From assembly GCF_009768885.1 (NCBI RefSeq), contig NZ_WSQA01000010.1, positions 111,068-175,067 on the forward strand: 64,000 nucleotides of DNA, read 5' to 3'. Below are positions 1 through 9,420 of the stretch, one piece after another; the first letter of the stretch is position 1; each line of letters begins with the position of its first letter. A program made the translations under genes and the position numbers. The notes beneath the pieces were generated by a model, which ran no database searches, was not told the origin of the DNA, and saw nothing but the letters and a program-made list of their open reading frames with translations. The stretch is from Sphingobacterium humi (GTDB lineage Bacteria > Bacteroidota > Bacteroidia > Sphingobacteriales > Sphingobacteriaceae).

Positions 1-996
1 TTCGCGGATACAGAATTCCAATAAGCTAACATCGATCATGTTTTCCCGCTTTTGGATACCGATGCGCTCGCAGAAGTTACGGATACTGGCCGGTGTATAG
101 CCACGGCGACGTAGGCCTGAAATGGTAGGCATGCGTGGGTCATCCCAGCTTTCCACGAATTTCTCGTTTACTAATTGCAGTAATTTACGCTTGCTCATTA
201 CCGTGTAGTTCAGGTTCAAGCGCGCAAATTCATATTGTTTGGATGGGAAGATTTCTAAGCGATCAATTAACCAATCGTACAATGGACGGTGCGGAATAAA
301 CTCTAAGGTACATACCGAGTGGGTAATCTTTTCGATAGAGTCCGACTGTCCGTGGGCAAAATCATACATCGGATAGATGCACCATTTATCGCCGGTACGG
401 TGGTGAAGTGCATGTTTGATGCGGTAGATAATCGGATCGCGCATATGCATATTCGAGCTTGCTAGATCGATCTTTGCACGCAATACTTTCTCGCCATCTT
501 TATACTTGCCATCGCGCATTTCTTCAAATAAGCGCAGGTTTTCTTCGATGCTACGGCTACGATATGCTGTAGGCACGCCCGGGCTGGTTGGTGTTCCTTT
601 AGCTGCGGCAATTTCTTCTGCCGTGCTATCGTCAACATAAGCCAGGTCTTTCTTAATTAAATCGACCGCATAAGCGTATAAAGTATCGAAATAATCGGAG
701 GTATAGAGTTCCTCGGCCCACTGGAATCCAAGCCATTGAATATCTTTCTTAATACTATCCACGTACTCTACATCTTCCGTTACCGGGTTGGTATCATCAA
801 AGCGTAAGTTCGTTTTTCCATTGTACTTCTGTGCTAAGGCAAAGTTTAGACAGATGGATTTCGCATGTCCGATATGAAGGTAGCCGTTAGGCTCAGGAGG
901 AAAACGGGTTAACACGCGCCCGTCATTTTTCCCATTACGAAGATCCTCTTCGATAATCTCTTCAATAAAATTCAATGATTTTTCTTCTTCTATCAT
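1..996 (-). CDS. glnS: Glutaminyl-tRNA synthetase, 5' part (gene runs off the left edge)
   Basis: The minus strand reads open from an ATG at 996 to the window edge, giving about 332 N-terminal residues. It charges tRNA-Gln with glutamine in the cytoplasm. The class I synthetase signature is visible as [15 protein letters not shown] (HIGH motif, near residue 37) and as VMSKRK (KMSKS equivalent, near residue 275). The eukaryotic-type GlnRS style of the HIGH region and a following TNPVTED segment favour GlnRS over GluRS. The C-terminal anticodon-binding part lies outside the window. A TAACTTTG promoter element ends only four bases before the ATG, so the mRNA is probably leaderless. Confidence 0.95.
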   Translation of the reverse strand, partial: MIEEEKSLNFIEEIIEEDLRNGKNDGRVLTRFPPEPNGYLHIGHAKSICLNFALAQKYNGKTNLRFDDTNPVTEDVEYVDSIKKDIQWLGFQWAEELYTSDYFDTLYAYAVDLIKKDLAYVDDSTAEEIAAAKGTPTSPGVPTAYRSRSIEENLRLFEEMRDGKYKDGEKVLRAKIDLASSNMHMRDPIIYRIKHALHHRTGDKWCIYPMYDFAHGQSDSIEKITHSVCTLEFIPHRPLYDWLIDRLEIFPSKQYEFARLNLNYTVMSKRKLLQLVNEKFVESWDDPRMPTISGLRRRGYTPASIRNFCERIGIQKRENMIDVSLLEFCIRE

Positions 997-1000
997 GTAG

Positions 1001-1008
1001 CAAAGTTA
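1001..1008 (-). promoter_or_regulatory. glnS -7 promoter element (TAACTTTG)
   Basis: Minus strand TAACTTTG matches the Bacteroidota -7 consensus TAnnTTTG and ends four bases before the glnS start codon. Transcription should therefore begin at or next to the ATG. No clear -33 TTTG was found. Confidence 0.55.
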
Positions 1009-1090
1009 GCTATTTCAACGATATATTGGAGGGCTGCGTATCGAATACTTCGCGCAATTTTACGTATTTTCGAATTATTAACTGAACAAT

Positions 1091-2365
1091 ATGAAATTTA
1101 GACTTTCCGTACTCCTGTTGTTATTCCTTCCGATGCTGCTTTCGGCGCAGAAAAAGCAAAAACCCTTGCTGTTGGTCAATGGGGGTGGCATGGCTGGCTA
1201 TTCGGCGGCTTTACAAGCGGCCTATTCCAATGTTCCAACCGTTCTGCTGATTGAAAACTTAGATGATTTGGAAGAATTAAAACAAGCCAGGCAACAGATA
1301 AGCAATAAATACCAGCTGGATGGTGGTTTATGGATGAGTTTGCTGATGGATATGGCCCTCAGTAAAACCAGTAGCGATTCGCTGGCTAAGGTAGTTAAAA
1401 GTGATTTTAACAGTCAGTTGGCCAAAAATGCGTTGGAGAAGTTGGAGGTTAAATTACCCAACCTCACGATATATACTGGCGAGAAACTGATTAAATGTGT
1501 TAAAGGAAAACGCAATTGGACGGTGACCCTTTCCAATCGAGTGAAAGTATCGGTTCCGGTGCTGATTGATGGATCTGCAGATGCGGTGCTGATTCAGGAG
1601 TTTAGCCCGGAAAAAAGGAACCTGCCCCAGTCTGATTTTATTGCGGTTAAGGATTTGACCTTAGCGCAAAGTAGAACTGTGCTGGCCGTAGGCGAACGCA
1701 ATCAGGAGCCTGTGGTAGCCACCTTGGAAACCATATTGGCCAGCGAGAAGGATAAGCTGTTTGATTTGGCGGCCTTGCGGCAGTTGGACAACAACCCGAA
1801 TGAATTGCCTTTGCGCATGGCTTTTGGCCAAGCGGTAGGCGCCACAGCGGCCTATTGCGCCTTCTTTAAGGCCAAAGCAGCTGACATTGACCTGCGGAAA
1901 TTGCAAGCGGAGTTATTGGCGTATAAAGCACGCTTAAACCCTTATGTAGATATTGCCTATACAGATCCTCATTTCGGATCTATCCAGAAGTTTTTCTTGA
2001 CGGGATTTTTTATGGATGATAAGGAAGGGGATGCGCTCTATTTTCATCCGGATGCTCCAGTGAAATTTGATGATATTAAGCCGGTGCTGAACGATGTATA
2101 TACGCGTAGCCAATTGTGGTTTTTAGATAACTACCGGAATGATGACCTGACGTGGAAGGATTTGCTGAGCCTGATTAAATTCGTATCGCTGAAAGGCGAT
2201 GAGGTGGAGCAGGCTTTGCGTGCCGACTGGAAAACCAAACGGAAGTTTGCCGGCGACTTTGATCTGGATGCCAAGATAACCCGTCGACAGCTGGCGGTGA
2301 TGGCCGACCTCTATTCGGCATCCTTCGCCAAAGCTATACTGCCAACCGGTCAGTTTAAAAAATAA
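1091..2365 (+). CDS. Secreted FAD-dependent oxidoreductase-like protein
   Basis: A protein of 424 residues with an N-terminal signal peptide (hydrophobic core about residues 4-19). A dinucleotide-binding start follows: LLLVNGGGMAGYSAALQAA, then VLLIE, as in FAD-binding folds of the secreted FAD-oxidoreductase type. A second nucleotide-contact segment may be VLIDGSADAV near residue 157. The usual GG motif after the first strand-helix-strand is not obvious, so this may be a diverged or non-redox member. It stands alone, facing glnS head to head and the carbonic anhydrase gene tail to tail. Substrate unknown. Confidence 0.6.
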   Translation: MKFRLSVLLLLFLPMLLSAQKKQKPLLLVNGGGMAGYSAALQAAYSNVPTVLLIENLDDLEELKQARQQISNKYQLDGGLWMSLLMDMALSKTSSDSLAKVVKSDFNSQLAKNALEKLEVKLPNLTIYTGEKLIKCVKGKRNWTVTLSNRVKVSVPVLIDGSADAVLIQEFSPEKRNLPQSDFIAVKDLTLAQSRTVLAVGERNQEPVVATLETILASEKDKLFDLAALRQLDNNPNELPLRMAFGQAVGATAAYCAFFKAKAADIDLRKLQAELLAYKARLNPYVDIAYTDPHFGSIQKFFLTGFFMDDKEGDALYFHPDAPVKFDDIKPVLNDVYTRSQLWFLDNYRNDDLTWKDLLSLIKFVSLKGDEVEQALRADWKTKRKFAGDFDLDAKITRRQLAVMADLYSASFAKAILPTGQFKK

Positions 2366-2394
2366 AATCAAGGCCTTAAAAATTGCCCTATAAA

Positions 2395-2421
2395 AAAGCC
2401 CGCTTCACTGAAACGGGCTTT
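2395..2421. terminator. Bidirectional intrinsic terminator
   Basis: AAAGCCCG and CGGGCTTT form an 8-bp stem with an 11-nt loop, A-rich on the left and T-rich on the right. It lies between the convergent FAD-type gene and carbonic anhydrase gene and can serve both. Confidence 0.75.
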
Positions 2422-2447
2422 CCTTGTTGAGATTATAGGTTTCCTTC

Positions 2448-3095
2448 CTATAGATAAGCGAAAATATCGCCTAAGCTTTCATTGCTGGTAAAGGTGTGGT
2501 TTAAATCAATAAGCTCACCCGTACCGATATTAATGACCATCCCGTGGATGGCTAAGTCCTGACGCTCTTTCCAGGCATTCTGGATAATCGAGGTGCTACA
2601 CAAGTTGAACACCTGCTCTTTTACATTCAGCTCGACCAAACGATCGGTTTTCTTTTCTTGATCTTCAATGGCATCGATTTCTTGCGCATGCAAGCGGTAT
2701 ACATCTTTAATATGACACAACCAGTTGTCGATAATGCCGTATTGCTTAGAACTTAGGGATGCAGCTACACCACCACATCCGTAGTGACCTGCTACAATCA
2801 CGTGTTTTACTTTCAACACGTTTACTGCATAGTCTAATACCGACAGCATACTCATGTCCGAGTGTACACACATGTTGGCAATGTTACGGTGTACAAAAAC
2901 CTCCCCCGGTTTTTTACCTGTCAATTCATTGGCTGGCACACGGCTATCGGCACATCCGATCCAAAGGATTTCTGGACTCTGTCCCTTAGATAATTGATCG
3001 AACCTACCGGTATCATCGTTTTTAACAAACTCTACCCATTCCTTGTTTCCGTCGATAATCTTGTTAAAACTGGTCTTTAATACGTTATTTTCCAT
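2448..3095 (-). CDS. Beta-class carbonic anhydrase
   Basis: Interconverts CO2 and bicarbonate. Zinc ligands and the catalytic dyad are visible as GCADSR (Cys48, Asp50, Arg52) and AGHYGCGG (His104, Cys107), in the order and spacing of beta carbonic anhydrases. Length is 215 residues from the ATG at 3095; an upstream in-frame ATG at 3128 would add an unconserved tail and I do not favour it. It lies 70 bp behind a SulP transporter on the same strand. This pairing is known for bicarbonate uptake systems, where the enzyme works on the substrate delivered or released by the permease. Confidence 0.93.
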   Translation of the reverse strand: MENNVLKTSFNKIIDGNKEWVEFVKNDDTGRFDQLSKGQSPEILWIGCADSRVPANELTGKKPGEVFVHRNIANMCVHSDMSMLSVLDYAVNVLKVKHVIVAGHYGCGGVAASLSSKQYGIIDNWLCHIKDVYRLHAQEIDAIEDQEKKTDRLVELNVKEQVFNLCSTSIIQNAWKERQDLAIHGMVINIGTGELIDLNHTFTSNESLGDIFAYL

Positions 3096-3165
3096 GTTTA
3101 TTCCATATAATTTTAAGGGTAATCCCAAAAGGATTACACAAGTTTCAGCATTTCTTTTGATTTAT

Positions 3166-4740
3166 TTAAACTACTTTTTGAAGTTTTTGTTTTTTCAAAC
3201 GCAACTTTCTGTTGAAGGTCTTTTTCTTATAATTGACATCATTCAGCTCGATATCAAGACCTTTGCTCAATGCATTGAGCTCAAAATCCTTAATGACATC
3301 GATGACATCCTTATCGATAAATTTACTTTTTTGTCCATCAATCACGACCGACTTCACACCCTTTGGTAAATTGTAGAGCTTTTGTTGGATCGGTGCTTTG
3401 TTCAAGAAGGTAACTTCCTCGGCAAGGGTTAACACAGCCATTTCATTATCTTCCTTCTGCACAATATTGAACTGATAAGCATTGGTCATGTTTGCTTTCA
3501 AGATATAGAAGGTTGCGACTAAGATACCCACACCTACACCCGTTAATAAATCGGTAAATACCACAGCAGCTACGGTCACGAAGAAAGGAATAAACTGATC
3601 GAGTCCTTTTTTGTAAAGCTGCGTGAATAAGGCTGGTTTCGCTAATTTAAAACCGGTGTGCAATAGAATGGCGGCTAGGCCGGCTAATGGGATTAAATTG
3701 ATAACGGAAGGGATGGCTAATAGCGCAACTAATAACCACAGACCGTGTAAGATGGCGGATTGTCTGGTTCTTCCGCCGGCATTCACATTGGCCGATGAAC
3801 GCACAATAACCGAGGTCATTGGCAAGCCTCCTAAGAAACCACTCGTCATATTACCGATACCCTGTGCCAATAGCTCTCTGTTGGTAGGTGAGTTCCGCTT
3901 GAACGGATCTAGTTTATCAACAGCTTCAATGCTCAGTAGGGTTTCTAAACTGGCAATAATGGCAATGGTGAAGGCCACAATCCATACTTCCTTGTTGAAG
4001 ATCTGGCTGAAGTCTGGGAATATAAATAAGCCCTGGAATTCAGCGATAGAAGAGACCACAGGAATGGAAACAAAGTGGTCTGTGTTTAAAGCTAATCCTG
4101 TTCCGCGGAACGCATAGCCTAATCCGACACCTAATAATACAACAATTAAGGGAGCAGGAACTTTGTTTAAGGGTTTAATGCGTGGCCAATAGATAAGAAC
4201 GGCCAGGGATAATAAACAGATGATGGTTGCTCCCCAGTTTACACTGGCAAAAATGGTATCCGTAAAGGCGGCAATACCTCCACCATTTTCTAGCTCAAAG
4301 GCATGTGCCTCGGTCATACCGAAGGCCAATGGCAATTGTTTTAAAATAATGGTGATACCAATAGCTGCCAGCATACCCAGGATTACCGATGATGGGAAGT
4401 AGTTTCCTATCATTCCCGCTTTGATAATACCTAATACCAATTGGATGGCACCGGCCAATAAGACAGCAAGGATAAACGTTTCATAAGCGCCAAGACGTTC
4501 AATAGCGCCCAATACAATCACCGTTAAACCAGCGGCAGGGCCACTGACGCTTAGCGGCGAACCTGAAATGGAGGCTACCACAATACCGCCAATAATACCG
4601 GTAAGAAGCCCGGCAAATAAAGGAGCCCCGGAGGCCATCGCAATTCCTAAACAGAGTGGCAAGGCCACCAAAAAGACCACAATACTGGCTGGGAAATCAT
4701 ATTTTAAGTCCCTTTTCGATAGTTTGAGAAAAGCAGACAT
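3166..4740 (-). CDS. SulP family inorganic anion transporter (bicarbonate/sulfate type) with short STAS-like tail
   Basis: An inner-membrane permease of 524 residues. It has about ten to twelve hydrophobic helices, a SulP start (YDFPASIVVFLVALPLCLGI), the GLLTGIIGGIV and SVSGPAAG segments, and a cytosolic C-terminal region (about residues 435-510) that reads like a reduced STAS domain. The start at 4740 is chosen because an AGGA sequence lies about seven bases upstream; an ATG at 4755 is also possible. Adjacency to carbonic anhydrase suggests bicarbonate as substrate, but sulfate cannot be excluded from sequence alone. Confidence 0.88.
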   Translation of the reverse strand: MSAFLKLSKRDLKYDFPASIVVFLVALPLCLGIAMASGAPLFAGLLTGIIGGIVVASISGSPLSVSGPAAGLTVIVLGAIERLGAYETFILAVLLAGAIQLVLGIIKAGMIGNYFPSSVILGMLAAIGITIILKQLPLAFGMTEAHAFELENGGGIAAFTDTIFASVNWGATIICLLSLAVLIYWPRIKPLNKVPAPLIVVLLGVGLGYAFRGTGLALNTDHFVSIPVVSSIAEFQGLFIFPDFSQIFNKEVWIVAFTIAIIASLETLLSIEAVDKLDPFKRNSPTNRELLAQGIGNMTSGFLGGLPMTSVIVRSSANVNAGGRTRQSAILHGLWLLVALLAIPSVINLIPLAGLAAILLHTGFKLAKPALFTQLYKKGLDQFIPFFVTVAAVVFTDLLTGVGVGILVATFYILKANMTNAYQFNIVQKEDNEMAVLTLAEEVTFLNKAPIQQKLYNLPKGVKSVVIDGQKSKFIDKDVIDVIKDFELNALSKGLDIELNDVNYKKKTFNRKLRLKKQKLQKVV

Positions 4741-4875
4741 ACGTGTTCCTAACATAATAATTTATTTAAATGCTAATTTTAAATTCAACAAAATAATTTC
4801 TGGAACATCATCAATACAGCCATTAAGACCTAGTCAATTGGTCAGAATGATGATGATAATTAAACGGATGTTGAA

Positions 4876-5238
4876 TTAGCAGTTAGGAGGTGGCGTGGGA
4901 ACACGCGGGTGGAAAGCACAGATGCTTTTCTCGTTTAATAGGTAGTGCTTAATGCGGGCTGCATTTTCTACCGTAGGGTTAAAGCTTAAGTAATCGATAG
5001 CATCTGGTTTAAAAACTTTGATGCTGTGTTCATGCAAATCTTCATTATTACTGTTATTGCCTTTGGCCGTGTTTTCAATTTCTAATTGCATCACGACTTG
5101 CAATACAGTACCACTGTCAAGCACATCAACGAAGATCGGTGTCATGCTGATCAACATCTTCGTGAAGAAAATGAAGAAACATAACTTAGCCGCGAGGATT
5201 CGTTGTGCTTTTGAGAAATAATGTATGTTTGTTATCAT
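4876..5238 (-). CDS. Small uncharacterised protein upstream of the SulP/carbonic anhydrase pair
   Basis: A protein of 120 residues from the ATG at 5238 (a TTG at 5250 is in frame). It has one hydrophobic segment (about residues 16-35, LCFFIFFTKMLISMTPIF), a polar middle with an asparagine-rich stretch, and a C-terminus ending in PTPPPNC. I do not recognise the family. It lies 135 bp ahead of the SulP gene, on the same strand and behind the only clear promoter of the three genes, so it is likely co-transcribed. A role in anion uptake is inferred from position only. Confidence 0.55.
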   Translation of the reverse strand: MITNIHYFSKAQRILAAKLCFFIFFTKMLISMTPIFVDVLDSGTVLQVVMQLEIENTAKGNNSNNEDLHEHSIKVFKPDAIDYLSFNPTVENAARIKHYLLNEKSICAFHPRVPTPPPNC

Positions 5239-5247
5239 AAACTTTAG

Positions 5248-5276
5248 CAAAAATAAAATTAAATTTTAAAAAACAA
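5248..5276 (-). promoter_or_regulatory. Promoter for small ORF-SulP-carbonic anhydrase operon
   Basis: On the minus strand TATTTTTG (5255-5248) matches TAnnTTTG. A TTG (5276-5274) sits 18 bases upstream as the -33 element. The start codon at 5238 is nine bases downstream, implying a very short leader. Confidence 0.5.
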
Positions 5277-5427
5277 CTTTTTTTGGAATTTAATTATGAA
5301 AATTTTACAAAACAATGGTGAAAATCTTGAGGTGTTAACAATTTGTTAATATTAATATTCTGCTTAAGTTTATATACAGAATAGTATCTTTATTTTTATT
5401 GAAAAACAGGAATCCATATAACGCGTT

Positions 5428-6975
5428 ATGAAACAGCAGTTTATAGATAAGGTGACCAGCTCCTATAGCCCTAAGGGCGCTTTTATACAATTAGGATCCG
5501 GTATATTGAATGGTGAGATTATTACCGATGCCAAAGTTAATTTGGCACTTAAGATGATGAATCGCCATGGATTAATTGCCGGAGCCACCGGTACAGGGAA
5601 AACCAGAACCTTGCAGCTAACCGCCGAGCAGCTCTCGGATGCCGGCGTTCCGGTATTGATGCTGGACGTGAAAGGTGACCTTTCTGGATTGGCGGAACCC
5701 GGTAAAACCAACGATGCCCTGATCGAACGTGGCAATGCCGTGGGCATTCCTTTTGAGCCTGCGAGTTTCCCTGTTGAACTTTTCTCTCTAAGTGGAAAGC
5801 TTGGTGCACCCATGCGGGTGACGGTGGAAGATTTTGGACCTGTTCTGCTTTCCAGAATCCTCGACCTGAATGATACCCAAGCGGGGGTGTTAAGCGCTAT
5901 TTTTAAGTATGCCGATGATAACCAATTACCAATTGTAGATTTTCAAGATCTTAAAAAGCTGTTGAGCTACTTGTCGGAAGGGCCAGGTGCCGAAGAGATT
6001 AAAGCGGATTACGGTAAGATCAGTACCGCAAGTGCCAGTACCATTCTGCGGAAGATTGTCGCCATCGAGCAGCAAGGTTTAGCGCATATTTTCGGCGAAA
6101 AGGAATTCGAAATCAACGACCTCTTCGGGAAAGTGGATGGCCGCGGGGTGATTACCCTTTTAAATATTTCTGATATTCAAGATCAACCTTTATTATTCTC
6201 GACCTTTTTATTGAGCTTACTCGCCCAGTTGTTTAAGAAGCTGCCTGAGGTTGGCGACTTGGATAAACCAAAGTTGGTTTTCTTTTTCGATGAAGCGCAC
6301 CTTTTGTTTAATGGGGCTTCCAAAGCTTTTTTAACGCAGATTGAGCAAATCGTTCGCTTAATTCGCTCGAAAGGGGTAGGGGTGTTCTTTTGTACACAAG
6401 CTGCTACCGATATTCCGGAGTCGGTTTTAGGACAGTTAGGAAATCGGGTTCAGCATGCCTTACGGGCTTTTACACCTAATGATGCGGAAAACCTCCGTAA
6501 AACAGTGAAAACTTACCCTACTTCGGAATTCTATGAAATCGATAAGGTGCTGACTTCCCTAGGAACCGGCCAAGCATTAGTGACTGTTTTAAACGACAAG
6601 GGGATTCCGACGGAAGTAGTAGCTACGCATTTAGTGCCTGCCAGAGCGGTAATGGGGCCTGCAACAGCAGAAACCTATCAAGCTCTCGTAAATGGCTCAG
6701 AATTTGCCAGCAAGTATCAGGAACGCGTAGAGCGAAGAACTGCTTCTGAAATCTTGGAAGAACGCATGTCGAAGTTTGAGCAGCAAGAAGCCGCAGCGGA
6801 GGCACGTAAAGCCGAAGAAAAGGCGAGCAAATCCAGCCGCTCTAGCCGCTCCAGAAGGCAGACGCCACTAGAGGCCGCGCAGAATCAAGCCAGTAGGACC
6901 CTGGCGCGAGAAGGGGCTAAATTGTTGGGGAAAATCGCCAATGGAATACTAAGTGCGATATTCAAAAAGAAATAA
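5428..6975 (+). CDS. HerA-like ATPase of the DUF853 (YjgR) family
   Basis: A soluble P-loop ATPase of 515 residues. Walker A is GATGTGKT at residues 52-59, preceded by NRHGLIA as in HerA/FtsK-like motors. Walker B is VFFFDEAHLLF near residue 285, followed by an arginine-rich helix and the sensor segment VFFCTQAATDIPESVLGQL. The C-terminus (about 435-500) is charged and alanine-rich with SSRSSRSRR, probably a disordered or coiled tail. Length matches E. coli YjgR. The cellular role of DUF853 proteins is poorly known; DNA translocation is inferred from the fold. It appears monocistronic, and a separate promoter follows before the next gene. Confidence 0.88.
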   Translation: MKQQFIDKVTSSYSPKGAFIQLGSGILNGEIITDAKVNLALKMMNRHGLIAGATGTGKTRTLQLTAEQLSDAGVPVLMLDVKGDLSGLAEPGKTNDALIERGNAVGIPFEPASFPVELFSLSGKLGAPMRVTVEDFGPVLLSRILDLNDTQAGVLSAIFKYADDNQLPIVDFQDLKKLLSYLSEGPGAEEIKADYGKISTASASTILRKIVAIEQQGLAHIFGEKEFEINDLFGKVDGRGVITLLNISDIQDQPLLFSTFLLSLLAQLFKKLPEVGDLDKPKLVFFFDEAHLLFNGASKAFLTQIEQIVRLIRSKGVGVFFCTQAATDIPESVLGQLGNRVQHALRAFTPNDAENLRKTVKTYPTSEFYEIDKVLTSLGTGQALVTVLNDKGIPTEVVATHLVPARAVMGPATAETYQALVNGSEFASKYQERVERRTASEILEERMSKFEQQEAAAEARKAEEKASKSSRSSRSRRQTPLEAAQNQASRTLAREGAKLLGKIANGILSAIFKKK

Positions 6976-6983
6976 GGAAATAG

Positions 6984-6991
6984 TATATTTG
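6984..6991 (+). promoter_or_regulatory. Promoter -7 element (TATATTTG) for the nucleotidyltransferase gene
   Basis: TATATTTG fits TAnnTTTG and leaves a leader of about 35 nt before the ATG at 7031. No good -33 element was seen. Confidence 0.45.
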
Positions 6992-7030
6992 CAACGCTAT
7001 AAAATACTAAACTCAAAAAAATAGATCATT

Positions 7031-7945
7031 ATGGGAAAACCTACTTTGGTAGTTCTGGCAGCAGGAATGGCTAGCCGCTATGGTTCGTTAAAACAAGTTG
7101 ATGGCTTTGGACCACACGGTGAAACAATTATTGATTATTCAATCTTCGATGCTATTAGAGCTGGATTCGGAAAAGTAGTATTTATCATTCGTGAAGAATT
7201 CGAGCAAACCATGCGCGATAAATTTGACGAAAAACTAAAAGGCAAAATCGAAGTTGATTATGCTTTCCAAGATTTTAACCTGAAGAAATTTGGAGTTGAT
7301 AGAGTAATTGAGCGCACGAAACCCTGGGGAACTGCCCATGCGGTAATGAGTGCTAAAGATAAAGTAGATGGCCCTTTCTGTGTAATTAATGCCGATGACT
7401 TCTATGGCTATGACGCTTTCAAGAAAATGGCGGATTTCCTTTCTAATGAGGCCGATGATAGCCACATGTCTTTAATGGGCTTTGAATTAGGCAATACCAT
7501 GTCTGACTATGGGTATGTATCTAGAGGGGTTTGTGAGGTTAATGAGGCTGGACATATGGATTCAGTTACCGAAAGAACAAACATCTTCTATGAGAACGAT
7601 GAGGCTGGAAACAAGAAGATTGTTTATGAAGAAAACGGTGTTAAGAAGGAACTTCCTGCCGACGCTCGTGTATCCATGAACTTCTGGGGCTTTACACCGA
7701 AGATCTTCGATATTTCCTTAGCGATGTTCCCTGATTTTGTGGAAGCGAATGCCGATAATCCGAAAGCGGAATTCTTTATCCCTACAATTCCAGATCATAT
7801 GGTTAAGCATGGCTTAGCTGATTTCCGTGTAATCCCTACTTCATCAAAATGGTTCGGTGTTACGTATGTGGAAGATAAACCTATCGTGCAAGAGTCCATT
7901 TCTAAATTGGTTGCTGATGGTGTTTATCCAGCGAAATTGTTTTAA
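7031..7945 (+). CDS. Sugar-phosphate nucleotidyltransferase family protein
   Basis: A cytoplasmic protein of 304 residues. The nucleotidyltransferase start LVVLAAGMASRYGSLKQVD (residues 5-23) is the variant of the GxGxR...K nucleotide-binding loop, and VINADDFYGYDAF near residue 119 supplies the metal-binding aspartate. It resembles glucose-1-phosphate uridylyl/thymidylyltransferase-like proteins, but this subfamily is not clearly assigned to one sugar. It is flanked by an upstream promoter and a downstream terminator, so it is monocistronic. Confidence 0.85.
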   Translation: MGKPTLVVLAAGMASRYGSLKQVDGFGPHGETIIDYSIFDAIRAGFGKVVFIIREEFEQTMRDKFDEKLKGKIEVDYAFQDFNLKKFGVDRVIERTKPWGTAHAVMSAKDKVDGPFCVINADDFYGYDAFKKMADFLSNEADDSHMSLMGFELGNTMSDYGYVSRGVCEVNEAGHMDSVTERTNIFYENDEAGNKKIVYEENGVKKELPADARVSMNFWGFTPKIFDISLAMFPDFVEANADNPKAEFFIPTIPDHMVKHGLADFRVIPTSSKWFGVTYVEDKPIVQESISKLVADGVYPAKLF

Positions 7946-7946
7946 T

Positions 7947-7982
7947 CTTAGTAGGTAGTATTTCGTGTCTAGTACTTAGATC
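7947..7982 (+). repeat. Degenerate copy of the TAGTATTTAGTAGTTAG repeat
   Basis: The stretch beginning TTAGTAGGTAGTATTT matches the copy at 63172 at about 25 of 35 positions in the same orientation. It lies just after the nucleotidyltransferase stop. It is similar enough to notice but could be low-complexity coincidence. Confidence 0.3.
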
Positions 7983-8051
7983 TGGGTAGCATTAATGGTT
8001 ACCCATTTGGTATAAGATTGATTTATAAAACAGCTATTAAGCTAATCATAT

Positions 8052-8089
8052 AAAAAGGAGGGCGTCTAGTTTGGATACCCTCCTTTTTT
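8052..8089 (+). terminator. Intrinsic terminator
   Basis: AAAAAGGAGGG (8052-8062) pairs with CCCTCCTTTTTT (8078-8089) around a 15-nt loop and ends in six T. It lies downstream of the nucleotidyltransferase gene. Confidence 0.75.
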
Positions 8090-8182
8090 GCTATGTATTA
8101 TATTGATCGGGTTGCTTTTTAACTTCACATCGTTTAATTCTGCCTTAATTTTCCCATATTCGTTTTACCGTTATTCCTCCAT

Positions 8183-8860
8183 ATGAAGAAACTTATGCTA
8201 AGCCTTGCTTATATTATTTTAGGATTGATCCTGTTCGCGGGGCTTTATTTTGGAGCCGATGCTGTGCTGTCGCGTATTAAGCTGCATCCGAAAAGTGAAG
8301 CTTCGAAAGAGCAAGAAATAACCGTTTATGTCTTATCGAATGGCGTGCATACGGATATCGTATTGCCTATTCGCAATGCTTGGCAAGATTGGACACAGGT
8401 ATTCCCCATTGCGAATACCAAAGGGAAGAATGCCAATCAACAATACATGGCTGTAGGGTGGGGCGACAAAGGCTTCTACCTCAATACGCCGGAATGGAAA
8501 GATCTGACGCTGAAGACCGCTCTTATCGCAGGCTTCGGTATTGGTGAAACGGCGCTACATATTACCTACTATTCGCAGATGCAAGAAAATGAGCTTTGCT
8601 TTCGGACTTCCATTAGCTCCAAGCAATATCAAATCCTTCGCGACTATATACTCAACGCCCTTGATAAAGATGCTGAGGGGAATCCAATCCTCATTGAAAC
8701 AAATGCGCAATACGGTTTAGACGACGCCTTCTATGAAGCCAAAGGTGCTTATAACCTCTTCTTTTCCTGCAATACCTGGACTAATCGTGCGCTAAAGAAA
8801 GCAAATATGCCAAGTGGGGTATGGACAGTCTTTGATAAAGGGGTGTTGAGGCATTATTAG
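8183..8860 (+). CDS. TIGR02117/DUF2459 family membrane-anchored protein
   Basis: A protein of 225 residues with one N-terminal hydrophobic segment (about 5-25) acting as signal or anchor. The body has the family pattern VYVLSNGVHTDIVLPI near residue 49 and MAVGWGDKGFYLNTPEW near residue 89, and FFSCNTWTNRALKKAN close to the end. The family is named for occurrence near urease genes in some bacteria, but no urease is seen here. The conserved H, C and N residues resemble a papain-like/NlpC arrangement; that comparison is my inference. No enzymatic function is established. Confidence 0.8.
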   Translation: MKKLMLSLAYIILGLILFAGLYFGADAVLSRIKLHPKSEASKEQEITVYVLSNGVHTDIVLPIRNAWQDWTQVFPIANTKGKNANQQYMAVGWGDKGFYLNTPEWKDLTLKTALIAGFGIGETALHITYYSQMQENELCFRTSISSKQYQILRDYILNALDKDAEGNPILIETNAQYGLDDAFYEAKGAYNLFFSCNTWTNRALKKANMPSGVWTVFDKGVLRHY

Positions 8861-8938
8861 GGCGTAGTTCCTGCTAGTTTATTCTTGCAAGTAGCTTTAT
8901 ATTGCCGTATTTTTAGATGTATTTTCACATCTATCTAT

Positions 8939-9301
8939 ATGCATATTGAAGAATTACGGGATTACTGCATCTCGAAAGCTGCTGTAACCGAGGAAACGCC
9001 ATTCGGACCAGACACCTTGGTGTTCAAGTTAATGGGAAAAGTATTCTTGCTCGTGGGGCTAGACCAAGTGGATGAGCTGCGGTTTAATGTCAAGTGCGAC
9101 CCAGAATACGCCATTGAATTACGCGAGAAACATGAACATACCGTTATTCCAGGATATCATATGAATAAAAAACACTGGAATACCGTCTATGCAAACCGGC
9201 AGCTTGCTGACAAGGAATTGTATAAGCTGGTCGATCATAGCTATGCTTTAATTCTTGCCAGTCTTCCGAAGGCATTGCGCGACACTATACCTGCATCCTA
9301 G
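8939..9301 (+). CDS. MmcQ/YjbR family DNA-binding-type protein
   Basis: A small protein of 120 residues. The family pattern is clear: an N-terminal helix MHIEELRDYCISK, TEETPFGPDTLVFKLMGKVF (residues about 17-36), then VKCDPEYAIELRE and NKKHWNTVYA. MmcQ/YjbR proteins have a CyaY-like fold and are often described as DNA-binding, but their role is not settled. The start at 8939 is chosen since the in-frame extension upstream to 8885 reads unlike the family. It lies 78 bp after the DUF2459 gene on the same strand. Confidence 0.85.
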   Translation: MHIEELRDYCISKAAVTEETPFGPDTLVFKLMGKVFLLVGLDQVDELRFNVKCDPEYAIELREKHEHTVIPGYHMNKKHWNTVYANRQLADKELYKLVDHSYALILASLPKALRDTIPAS

Positions 9302-9403
9302 GGCTTAGTTGTTTAATTAACGGCTATTTAAGGTTTTGTAAAATATCTATAGTATTTCGTTAAATAAGTGGCTGCATTTCCTCTTTAATGGGTTAATAAG
9401 TCC

Positions 9404-9411
9404 TATCTTTG
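9404..9411 (+). promoter_or_regulatory. Promoter -7 element (TATCTTTG) for the PCMD/beta-barrel operon
   Basis: TATCTTTG matches TAnnTTTG and is followed by GCGCC. The expected start near 9416 gives a leader of about 50 nt that contains the hairpin at 9421-9437. Confidence 0.55.
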
Positions 9412-9420
9412 CGCCATCTT

